A stretch of 15,113 bases of DNA, from NCBI GenBank assembly GCA_027001895.1, contig JALTLP010000202.1, positions 1 through 15,113 of the forward strand. Direction: 5' to 3'. This DNA comes from Chromatiales bacterium (GTDB lineage Bacteria > Pseudomonadota > Gammaproteobacteria > UBA6429 > Thiohalophilaceae). The notes beneath the pieces are model-generated. The model searched no databases. It saw only the letters and a list, made by a program, of their open reading frames with translations, and was not told where the DNA came from. The position numbers and the translations under genes are program-made. How positions within the stretch are numbered: position 1 is the stretch's first letter; every line of letters begins with the position of its first letter. Positions 6,968 through 14,089 of the stretch are shown piece after piece.

Positions 6968-7561
6968 TTAAGTCGTTTTGTGTAATTCGCTGTTATTTAT
7001 TTCATGGGCGAAAACAAGCAGTCGTAGTTTAGTGCCGGTCTGAATACTGTTAAACGGGTAACAGGTGACAAGCACCAGCTCTTTAGATGATGAATCCATT
7101 TCAATCTGTGCATGATTCTGCTGAACCACTTTTGTTCCGGTTATCCTGTAATAAACCTTGTTAGCCGAACTTGTTTCAATAGTGATTAAATCGCCTTTTT
7201 TTATGTCTTTTAAAAATCTGAAATGCGTGTCACGGTGTGCACTGATTAAACTCACACCCTGCTCACCCGGCTTCGCCGTACCAAAACGATAAGCCGGGCC
7301 AAATGCCAGATTACGACCGCTGTCACCGGCAAGAATAATCATTTTCTTACCCACAGATGGCACCTCTATTTTTGCAACAGGCCAGGTATCGGCCCATGCC
7401 CAGGGTTTTACTTTTGCTTCACCCTGTAGAGTTTTATCCCATGCACTTAAAAGTAGCTGTTGCGCCAGCAAAGCCTTTACATGAATATAAGCTGAGGTGC
7501 CAATCTGCCAGAAAGCAACCAGCAGTGTAATAACAATAAAAAGTCGCTGAAATATTTTCAT
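6968..7561 (-). CDS. Class GN-type (marine proteobacterial) sortase
   Basis: A 197-residue membrane-anchored cysteine transpeptidase. An N-terminal TM helix (about 5-24) serves as an uncleaved anchor, placing the catalytic barrel in the periplasm. The catalytic His is H109 in SLISAHRDTHF, the Cys is C167 in LVLVTCYPF, and the Arg is R180 in GTKLRLLVF, so the triad is complete and in the normal order. The length fits the proteobacterial dedicated sortase family. The ATG at 7561 is preferred over the GTG at 7567 because AGGAG lies 7 nt before the ATG but only 1 nt before the GTG. The gene follows the VIT-VWA substrate by 21 nt and precedes the 83-aa gene by 10 nt. By family, it should cleave the C-terminal signal of the adjacent substrate. 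Confidence 0.95.
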   Translation of the reverse strand: MKIFQRLFIVITLLVAFWQIGTSAYIHVKALLAQQLLLSAWDKTLQGEAKVKPWAWADTWPVAKIEVPSVGKKMIILAGDSGRNLAFGPAYRFGTAKPGEQGVSLISAHRDTHFRFLKDIKKGDLITIETSSANKVYYRITGTKVVQQNHAQIEMDSSSKELVLVTCYPFNSIQTGTKLRLLVFAHEINNSELHKTT

Positions 7562-7568
7562 CTTCACA

Positions 7569-7573
7569 CTCCT
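7569..7573 (-). promoter_or_regulatory. Ribosome binding site deciding the sortase start
   Basis: AGGAG on the minus strand, 7 nt from the ATG at 7559-7561 and 1 nt from the upstream in-frame GTG (7565-7567). The ATG is therefore the likely start. Confidence 0.65.
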
Positions 7574-7582
7574 GTTTAAACA

Positions 7583-9790
7583 CTACAGCCTTGTAATTTT
7601 ACGAATTACATTAAACTGGCTGCTTATTAAAGCCACTAACAATAAAGTAATACCAAATAGTAAATTAAGCGCCGCAGTTGTTGCCGTCTGTGCCATGCTG
7701 CCAAATACTTTTTTATAAATTATGTCTGCAGGCAGATTAACTTTAAACGCATGCTTGTTTAACAGTTCATTTAAAGGGCGCGATGGTGTTATATCAACAG
7801 CAACAAGTGAAGTGTATTTACTCACCAGATGATGATTTAACGCCACTTCAGTCACCTGTTTTTTTACCTTCTGTTTTTCTGCACCTTCGTACAGGCTATC
7901 CATAAGACTGGATATTTTTTTACGCGCCCACAAAACACCAACATCACTTGCCTGTGCTGTGTCCGATATTTTCAGTTGCATATTCCACTGGCTGTTATTT
8001 AATTCTGCTGTAAGGTCAATTTTGTCAAGCGCCTCTTTAGACTTAACCGCGATAATAACGGGTTCACCAAGATACAGATCAGGTTGTTTTTCTGGCCAGG
8101 CTTCAACCTTTTCTGCGGTGTTATAGTTTATTTTCAGATTTTTAAGAACCGGTGATTCAAGCTTGCTAAATAACTCTGCCATTTTTTGTTGTACTTCATT
8201 AACATTACCAATATAGGTAAATGTACCCCGGCCATGTTTAGCCGCTTTCGTCATAAAATAACTGTTAGGCGCCGAACCTATACCCACCGTAAACAAACGG
8301 CTTTCACCCAGCCTGCTTTTTATAAGTTTAAATAAACTATCTTCATTACCGACACTGCCATCGGTTAAGAAAATAACCTGTCGTATTTTTCCGGTTTCGG
8401 AATGGCTGGTCTGCTGGTCGAAGGCCAGATTAAGGGCTGAAGCCATTTCTGTACCACCATCGGCCTGCAGACTTTTAATAAAGCGTCTTGCGGCCACCTT
8501 ATTTCGGTGGCTTGCATTTACTGCATGACCAAATAATTTATGCGCCGATGAATTAAATTCAATAATATTAAAAGTTTCTTTTGCTGACAGTTGATCAATA
8601 GCCAGTAACAATGCCTTTCTTGCCTGACGGATTGACGTTCCTGCCATCGAACCAGATGTATCAATAATATAAATAACTTCACGAGACAGCCTTGTGCGTG
8701 CCATACTAATATCAGTTGGTGGCATAACCATTAGCAGGTGATAATACTCACCTTTATGCTGCTGGCTAAATACCGCTGCACGTGGCTGTTTACCAATAGC
8801 TGTTTGCCAACGCAGAGAAAAGTCTCTGTCTGCATAGTTAGCCTTTTCAGAATTACCAGGCAACAGAGTAACCGTATACTTTCCGGCTCCATGGTTTACC
8901 GTGGAAACACGATGATAATCCGAACGGATTGTTTCAATATCAAAACCGGCATCAAGCTCAACACGCAAATTAATCTTGTTAATTTTTTCTGTGCTTACCG
9001 GTGGCGTTATATATGAAGCATCTGCTACCTGTTGAGTATTCATTGCCCAACCACGCCCTGCACTGTTGTTAGCTGATGTTATTTCAGTTTTTTCGTTTAT
9101 AACTTTACCTGGGATATATCGCGGGTTAATAGCCATAGGAAAACGCATGTTAAATTCCCCTGTGCTTTTTTGTATATCCTGATTACTAATAAACTGATAC
9201 TGAATATTTTGCTGGTATTCTATTACGACTTTAATTGTTTCACCTGGCCCGATATTAGCTATCGTATTTCGAAACATATTTGGCCGTTGTTGCTCAACAA
9301 GACTGGCCTTTTTACCTTGCTGTTTCGCCTTGTTATAGATTTTTCTGGCTTCTTCTCGTGGCTTTATCTTTCCTTCTATTATTCTTGAACCCACATACAT
9401 TTTCATATGATCAACCGCTGCATCTTCTGGTAAAGGAAAAACATATAATCCTTCCAGCCATTGCATGCTGTTATTTTTAAACTGCTGGGTTATCTTTGCC
9501 CGTGCTATCATACCGGTTACTTTTATATCCACATCGGTGCTTACAGTCGCCGCCGGAATATAGCGACCGACCGTGTCGGTTTTATAAAGCAACATACCTT
9601 GTGTCACTTCAGCAAGGCTTATTTCACGGTGTTGCCTGTCTGACCATTGCGTATCACTGCTAAATGCAACGTTAATTGAAAAATACAAAATAATTAAAAA
9701 TGAAAGCACTTCCAGCAGTACTATCAGTAAACAAGCCAGCTCATCCATAAAGTTGTGCCATTGCCTGCGATTTATCAGTGTCTGTTTCAT
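7583..9790 (-). CDS. Marine proteobacterial sortase target protein (VIT and VWA domains)
   Basis: A 735-residue envelope protein. A long N-terminal hydrophobic segment (18-42) acts as signal or anchor. A VIT domain (about 62-200) shows the typical WLEGLYVFPLPEDAAVD and EEARKIYNKAKQQGKKASL stretches. A von Willebrand A domain (about 371-545) has an intact MIDAS: D377-T-S-G-S381, T447 and T476-D477. The C-terminus (705-726) is a TM helix followed by basic residues, the layout of a sortase substrate. Just before the helix, where the family normally has LPxTA, the sequence is M699-A-Q-T-A-T704, so the conserved LP is missing while QTAT is kept. GAGG lies 8 nt before the ATG. It is the first gene of the sortase operon and divergent from pdsR. 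It probably mediates adhesion or protein contacts at the cell surface. Confidence 0.93.
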   Translation of the reverse strand: MKQTLINRRQWHNFMDELACLLIVLLEVLSFLIILYFSINVAFSSDTQWSDRQHREISLAEVTQGMLLYKTDTVGRYIPAATVSTDVDIKVTGMIARAKITQQFKNNSMQWLEGLYVFPLPEDAAVDHMKMYVGSRIIEGKIKPREEARKIYNKAKQQGKKASLVEQQRPNMFRNTIANIGPGETIKVVIEYQQNIQYQFISNQDIQKSTGEFNMRFPMAINPRYIPGKVINEKTEITSANNSAGRGWAMNTQQVADASYITPPVSTEKINKINLRVELDAGFDIETIRSDYHRVSTVNHGAGKYTVTLLPGNSEKANYADRDFSLRWQTAIGKQPRAAVFSQQHKGEYYHLLMVMPPTDISMARTRLSREVIYIIDTSGSMAGTSIRQARKALLLAIDQLSAKETFNIIEFNSSAHKLFGHAVNASHRNKVAARRFIKSLQADGGTEMASALNLAFDQQTSHSETGKIRQVIFLTDGSVGNEDSLFKLIKSRLGESRLFTVGIGSAPNSYFMTKAAKHGRGTFTYIGNVNEVQQKMAELFSKLESPVLKNLKINYNTAEKVEAWPEKQPDLYLGEPVIIAVKSKEALDKIDLTAELNNSQWNMQLKISDTAQASDVGVLWARKKISSLMDSLYEGAEKQKVKKQVTEVALNHHLVSKYTSLVAVDITPSRPLNELLNKHAFKVNLPADIIYKKVFGSMAQTATTAALNLLFGITLLLVALISSQFNVIRKITRL

Positions 9791-9969
9791 AATTTCCCTC
9801 GTTTATGCTTTAAAGTCATTGGCCCAGCGTGCCGTCCGTGGCATGTTAAAATTTACTTATTTTTAGTCCTGTTGCGCGCCGGTATTGCAATCATTAAAGC
9901 AACTGGATATGGCAGTAAGCGGTAACAATGCAGGCAATAACGGGATTAAATATGATGAATTATGGCAAT

Positions 9970-9995
9970 CGGTTTTTTGCCGCCAAAAACCGGCC
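9970..9995 (+). promoter_or_regulatory. Inverted repeat / hairpin upstream of pdsR
   Basis: CGGTTTTT (9970-9977) and AAAAACCG (9985-9992) form a perfect 8-bp stem around a 7-nt loop; GGC (9964-9966) can extend the stem with GCC (9993-9995) across a bulge. It ends 40 nt before the pdsR ATG in the divergent promoter region. It could be an operator for PdsR or a leader hairpin. No T tract follows it, so it is not a typical terminator. The rest of 9791-10035 must hold both divergent promoters, but no hexamer pair is convincing. Confidence 0.35.
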
Positions 9996-10035
9996 TGACT
10001 GTGCTAAATTACAAAAAAAACAGACGGGTAACACC

Positions 10036-10737
10036 ATGGCAAGAACCATAGCAATTGTTGAAGATGAACCGGCATTACGCGAAAACTATTCCGATGCCCT
10101 GCATAAACAGGGTTATGCTGTTAAAACCTATGCAAGCCGAAATGAAGCTATCGATGCCTTTTCTGACACGTTACCTGACCTGGCGCTGCTCGATATCGGC
10201 CTGGAAAATGATGTTGACGGTGGTTTTGAAGTATGTCGTTTTCTACGCAGTGCTTCGGCAACTTTGCCAATAATATTTCTTACTGCGCGTGACAGCGATC
10301 TGGACACTATTTCAGGACTAAGACTCGGTGCAGATGATTACCTGACAAAGGATATGTCGCTGGCAAACCTGTGTGCCCGTATAAGCGCCCTGTTCCGCCG
10401 TATCGACGCCTTTGCTGCAAATAATGACAAAGATGAAGGCGATATTATCGAACGTGGCTCACTGACCATTGACACTAATCGCTATGCCATAGAATGGAAT
10501 AATTCACCGGTCGATTTAACCTTAACCGAATTCTGGATGGTTTATACCCTTGCATATCGCCCTGGCCATGTTAAGAACCGTGAACAATTAATGGAAGATG
10601 CAAAAATTGTTGTCGATGATGCGACAATTACTTCTCATATAAAAAGAATTCGCAAAAAATTCCAGTCCGTTGATAAAACCTTTAACTGTATTGATACAGT
10701 TTACGGTATGGGTTATCGCTGGAACAATACTAACTAA
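10036..10737 (+). CDS. pdsR: Dedicated sortase system response regulator PdsR
   Basis: A 233-residue OmpR-type transcription regulator. The receiver domain (1-125) has E11 and D10 in IVEDEPALR, phospho-acceptor D53 in LALLDIGLEND, T83 (FLTARDSD) and K105 (YLTKDMSL, where most relatives have LTKPF). The winged helix (about 138-233) shows LTLTEFWMVYTLAYRPGHV, then TITSHIKRIRKKF and the closing VYGMGYRW. These features and the locus fit the proteobacterial dedicated sortase system regulator. The frame is open upstream to 9928, but the ATG at 10036 gives the normal family N-terminus; a weak GGGT lies 8 nt ahead, and the upstream extension contains the inverted repeat. pdsK follows after 5 nt. It most likely controls the divergent substrate-sortase operon and possibly its own promoter. 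Confidence 0.93.
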   Translation: MARTIAIVEDEPALRENYSDALHKQGYAVKTYASRNEAIDAFSDTLPDLALLDIGLENDVDGGFEVCRFLRSASATLPIIFLTARDSDLDTISGLRLGADDYLTKDMSLANLCARISALFRRIDAFAANNDKDEGDIIERGSLTIDTNRYAIEWNNSPVDLTLTEFWMVYTLAYRPGHVKNREQLMEDAKIVVDDATITSHIKRIRKKFQSVDKTFNCIDTVYGMGYRWNNTN

Positions 10738-10742
10738 ATCCA

Positions 10743-12881
10743 ATGGCCTTTAAATTTACCATACAACGTAAACTTTTGCTGGCATCAGCAACCTTGCTGA
10801 TTATCCCGTGGATAGGGTATCAATATATCCAGGAAATGCAAAACTATCTACAAAAAGGCATGGAAGACAGCTTACTTGAAAAAGTAAAACTTATTGCTGC
10901 CTCTCTTCATGAACGCCCAACATTATTCAGAAACCAGAATGGCAAAGTACACAATACCCTGCAACCGATTACAACAACACAGCATTTATATGTTCGTCCT
11001 CTGAAGTCACGTATCAAGCTGGATGGTATCAATGATGACTGGGCCGGTTTTAAAAGTAAAACCCTGAGCTATGACAAAAATAATGACCTGTTAAAAAACA
11101 ATAATGCTGATCTGCAGTACAAAATGCAGCTTGGTTCAAAAAAACACTCACTATATGTTTTTTTTCAGGTTACAGATGATATTACTGTTTTCAGAAAACG
11201 CAACAGTCTGCATATTGACCAGTCTGACCATCTTGTCATTGCCATGCAAAACAGGAAAGGTGAATATGTGCGTTATATCTTAACAGCCAGAAAACCTGGC
11301 TGGGTAAGTGCATATCGTATTAACCCTGACAACAGTAACGCACCGGAAATTCGCATAAAGGGAAACTGGTTAACAACGTCCTCTGGTTATAATATTGAAA
11401 TACGGATCCCAACATATTTAATCGGGGAGAAACTTTCATTTGCATTTGCAGATGTTGATGACAGACAAACACGTAAGATTAAAAGTATTATCGCAACTTC
11501 CGGAATTGATTCGCTGCAACAGCTTGGAACAATCGTGGTTCCATCGGTACAGGTAGAAAAATTACTTGCCCAGGTAAAACAGAAAAATTCGCGAATCTGG
11601 GTTGTAAACAGTTATTTTCATGTTGTCGGCCTTACCGACCAGCTTGTTAATGAGCAAGCCGGCTATCCCGAAGCTGTAAATCAACCCGAGCAGGTACAAC
11701 GCTCCATAATAAGCGGTTTAATGCACCTGTTATACCAGCAGTTTATGAAGCAACCTTCAAATATATTTATTGATGATTTATCTTCGGCTTCTCAACTCAA
11801 CACACCCGAGGTAGTCAGTGCCTTAAACGGCAAAGCCATGACTGCGTGGCGAAGCACACCGGATAACAGGGTAAGCATCCTGACTGCCACACACCCTGTC
11901 TATTCAGACGGAAAGGTTATCGGCGCTGTTGCTATTGAGCAAACCAGTAATAATATTTTGTTATTACAAAACCAGGCAATGGAAATACTGATCAACCTGA
12001 GTATACTCACTTTTTTAATCGCCTTTATTGTATTACTGGCTGTTGCGATACGGCTGTCGGCACGAATACGTAAATTACGTGACGAGGCGGAAAATTCTAT
12101 TTCCCAGGATGGCAAGGTGACCGGACACATTAGTAACAGCAACAGCAACGATGAAATAGGTGATCTAAGCCGTAGCACCTCAGACATGCTGGAACGACTC
12201 GGACAATATAACCGCTATCTTGAAAGCATGGCAAGCAAACTGGCTCATGAATTACGCACCCCGATTACCGTGGTACGTTCATCTATTGAAAATATGGAAC
12301 ACACGAATAAAGAAGATAAAACTGTATATCTGCAACGCGCAAGTGAGGGTATAAACCGTCTGAATAATATTTTAACCCGCATGAGTGAAGCATCTCGACT
12401 CGAACAAACGCTGCAAACAGAGGACACTGAAGTTTTTGCACTTAACGAGCTTGTTCAGGGTTGTGTTGAAGGTTACCAGCAAGCAAGAGCTGAACAGGGT
12501 TATATCTTCAAAACAGACACAAACCAACCTGTTACTATAAAAGGCAGCCCCGACCTGGTTGCACAGATGCTGGATAAACTGGTTTCCAATGCAAATGACT
12601 TTAGCGACACAGGAACAGATATTATTATTCTTTTAAAAACTGACGCAAACAATGCCATTGTCCGGGTTATAAATACAGGCAAACCCCTGCAACATGAAAT
12701 GCAAAATAACCTGTTTGATTCTATGGTTTCACTGCGAACCCGGAAAACCGAACAACCGCATCTTGGACTTGGCCTGCATATTGTAAGACTGATAGCCGAG
12801 TTTCATCATGGTAAGGTAAAAGCATATAATATGGACAATAATCAGGTTTGTTTTGAAGTAAGTATACCGCTATACAGCTAA
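10743..12881 (+). CDS. pdsK: Dedicated sortase system histidine kinase PdsK
   Basis: A 712-residue inner-membrane sensor kinase. TM1 is at about 10-27 and TM2 at about 414-438, with a very large periplasmic region between. Residues about 85-262 look like a CBM9-type beta-sandwich: IKLDGINDDW, then LYVFFQVTDDITVFR, DHLVIAM, YNIEIRIPTYLIG and FAFADVDD. The rest of the periplasmic part (about 285-410) resembles a PAS/Cache-type module. A HAMP linker follows, then HisKA with H502 (LAHELRTPITVV). The ATPase domain has N616/N618 in the N box, an atypical G1 box INTGKPLQ lacking the usual Asp, and G2 HLGLGLHIV. No Shine-Dalgarno site precedes the ATG, so translation is probably coupled to pdsR, 5 nt upstream. 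It presumably senses an envelope or carbohydrate cue and phosphorylates PdsR. Confidence 0.93.
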   Translation: MAFKFTIQRKLLLASATLLIIPWIGYQYIQEMQNYLQKGMEDSLLEKVKLIAASLHERPTLFRNQNGKVHNTLQPITTTQHLYVRPLKSRIKLDGINDDWAGFKSKTLSYDKNNDLLKNNNADLQYKMQLGSKKHSLYVFFQVTDDITVFRKRNSLHIDQSDHLVIAMQNRKGEYVRYILTARKPGWVSAYRINPDNSNAPEIRIKGNWLTTSSGYNIEIRIPTYLIGEKLSFAFADVDDRQTRKIKSIIATSGIDSLQQLGTIVVPSVQVEKLLAQVKQKNSRIWVVNSYFHVVGLTDQLVNEQAGYPEAVNQPEQVQRSIISGLMHLLYQQFMKQPSNIFIDDLSSASQLNTPEVVSALNGKAMTAWRSTPDNRVSILTATHPVYSDGKVIGAVAIEQTSNNILLLQNQAMEILINLSILTFLIAFIVLLAVAIRLSARIRKLRDEAENSISQDGKVTGHISNSNSNDEIGDLSRSTSDMLERLGQYNRYLESMASKLAHELRTPITVVRSSIENMEHTNKEDKTVYLQRASEGINRLNNILTRMSEASRLEQTLQTEDTEVFALNELVQGCVEGYQQARAEQGYIFKTDTNQPVTIKGSPDLVAQMLDKLVSNANDFSDTGTDIIILLKTDANNAIVRVINTGKPLQHEMQNNLFDSMVSLRTRKTEQPHLGLGLHIVRLIAEFHHGKVKAYNMDNNQVCFEVSIPLYS

Positions 12882-12884
12882 ATA

Positions 12885-13184
12885 TTACTGGCTGTCTTTA
12901 AATCGCTGAATACGCTCACTGAAAGCCGGGTGGGTGGAAAAATAATCTGTTAAATCTTTTTCATCACTATTCTTATTGGCCTGCACTGAATATTTCATGC
13001 AATAATCTTCAATCGTGCTTAATTCATGACTGCTTAAATTCGTTTCTGTTTTTTCCCGGTCGGCTTTATTTGTAGCATCATTTGTCTTTTTATTAGTAGT
13101 CACTTTTTTAGCTTTTAACTCTTCAAACTTTTTATCAAAACAACTCAGATAAGAATCGGAATAACTCGCGGCCAGTTTTTCCAT
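12885..13184 (-). CDS. Detached C-terminal part of the M48 metallopeptidase
   Basis: A 99-codon open frame in the same reading frame as the M48 gene upstream, separated from it by TAG TAA and six sense codons (KNFVTI, 13185-13202). The end DYFSTHPAFSERIQRF is the standard C-terminal motif of M48 peptidases (STHPxxxERI), so this is the missing tail of that protein. Between MEKLAASYSDSYLS and the motif is a Lys/Thr/Asn-rich, low-complexity insert (about 18-50). The ATG at 13184 has no ribosome site in front of it. Expression would need re-initiation after the tandem stops or read-through. It may be a remnant of a recently broken gene. It ends 3 bp from the convergent pdsK stop, with no convincing terminator between. 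Confidence 0.6.
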   Translation of the reverse strand: MEKLAASYSDSYLSCFDKKFEELKAKKVTTNKKTNDATNKADREKTETNLSSHELSTIEDYCMKYSVQANKNSDEKDLTDYFSTHPAFSERIQRFKDSQ

Positions 13185-13205
13185 TATTGTTACAAAATTT
13201 TTTTA

Positions 13206-14084
13206 CTAAATATTATGCTGCTTCATGTATTCAAGCGCAAAAGTATCTGCTTCGGTTTCCATATTTTGTGAATAACCCGACTTAACCAGCACCAGGGGTA
13301 AGGCGGTAATAACCGAGCTGCTGGTTGAAACATCGCCTGTTAAGACCATTGCAAACATTGCCAGGCTGAATTGTTGCAGTGCAGAACGAAGGCTATGCTT
13401 ACGAATAACATGGCCTATCTCATGCAACATAATCGCTACAACTTCATCATCCGTTGCAGCAAGCTTAATCAGCTCATCGGTAAATATAATTGTCCCATCC
13501 GGTAGTGCAAAGGCATTAGCATGAATAGGGCCGCCGCCTCTGAATTGCAGATTAAACTCATAATTATGCTCAATGCTGTTAACAAGCTGGTTAAAACGGC
13601 TTGTCAGGCGTTGCTGCTTTTCCTGGTTCAGCTCGGTTTCTTCTAACCAGTTGTTGTCCATATACTCCAGCATGCCCTGCCCGAGGTAATTCGATGCCTT
13701 GTCAGGGATAACCTCTGCCAACTGCCTGCTAAATGCCGGAATACCGTATTGTATAAATGCCCAACTGGAGACGATTACCAGCACCAGTGTAAAAAGAACG
13801 AACGTTCGTTTTGATTCAAGCTTATGAGCAAAACCTTTAAATACAGAAGGTGCATAGTCGTTTTCCAGCTTGTCAATGGCATCATTATCCTTTGTTTCAA
13901 AAACTGAGCCATCAGGGAAATTTATATAACGCGTTGTATTGGCAACCCTCGATGATATCTGAGCGGAATCAAACGGAACGCTTTTATCAATTTCCAGAAA
14001 ACTTATATTACCCTCAGCATCAACCTGCAGTGTCACTTGCTGCTTTCTTGATGTATTTCCGTCGAAATAAATTCCACTGACCAT
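13206..14084 (-). CDS. M48-family zinc metallopeptidase, catalytic part (C-terminally truncated)
   Basis: A 292-residue membrane peptidase. The N-terminal 85 residues form a soluble domain with short strands (GIYFDGNTSRKQQVTLQV). A TM helix follows at about 94-112, then the M48 peptidase domain (about 155-292). The zinc site is intact: H221-E222-x-x-H225 in LHEIGHVIRKH and E276 in the E-T-E-A-D motif. A second hydrophobic stretch (238-270) may re-enter the membrane. The protein stops at HNI, just after the third zinc ligand, about 100 residues short; the missing part lies in frame downstream. It starts 5 nt after the DUF898 gene without a ribosome site, so translation is probably coupled. DUF898 and M48 genes are commonly neighbours. 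Whether the truncated enzyme is active cannot be told. Confidence 0.85.
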   Translation of the reverse strand: MVSGIYFDGNTSRKQQVTLQVDAEGNISFLEIDKSVPFDSAQISSRVANTTRYINFPDGSVFETKDNDAIDKLENDYAPSVFKGFAHKLESKRTFVLFTLVLVIVSSWAFIQYGIPAFSRQLAEVIPDKASNYLGQGMLEYMDNNWLEETELNQEKQQRLTSRFNQLVNSIEHNYEFNLQFRGGGPIHANAFALPDGTIIFTDELIKLAATDDEVVAIMLHEIGHVIRKHSLRSALQQFSLAMFAMVLTGDVSTSSSVITALPLVLVKSGYSQNMETEADTFALEYMKQHNI

Positions 14085-14089
14085 ACAGA

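Larger units (their letters stand above)
12885..14084 (-). pseudogene. M48 metallopeptidase gene interrupted by two in-frame stop codons
   Basis: The full original gene would be 400 codons. The frame is uninterrupted except for adjacent TAG (13206-13208) and TAA (13203-13205) codons. The surrounding residues, M-K-Q-H-N-I, two stops, K-N-F-V-T-I-M, keep the family spacing between the end of the ExxAD helix and the next helix, so nothing was inserted or deleted. Both parts look conserved, which points to a recent event, a sequence error or a functional split. Confidence 0.65.

Noticed and set aside
7721..7735. LPADI (residues 686-690 of the VIT-VWA protein) as the true sortase signal
   Set aside because: It lies about 18 residues before the TM helix, has Asp instead of Thr, and the QTAT stretch right before the helix matches the expected position better.
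12874..12895. ACAGC/GCTGT hairpin between the convergent pdsK and M48 ends as a shared terminator
   Set aside because: The stem is only 5 bp with a 12-nt loop and no T run follows on either strand.
13203..13208. Stop-codon reassignment, or selenocysteine/pyrrolysine decoding, at the TAG TAA pair
   Set aside because: TAA, TAG and TGA all end other genes in the window at sensible places, and TAA has no known recoding of this type in such bacteria. A nonsense interruption is simpler.
13797..13810. Perfect 14-bp palindrome AACGAACGTTCGTT
   Set aside because: It lies inside the M48 coding sequence at the start of the TM helix and is explained by the codons for K-R-T-F-V; no promoter context.
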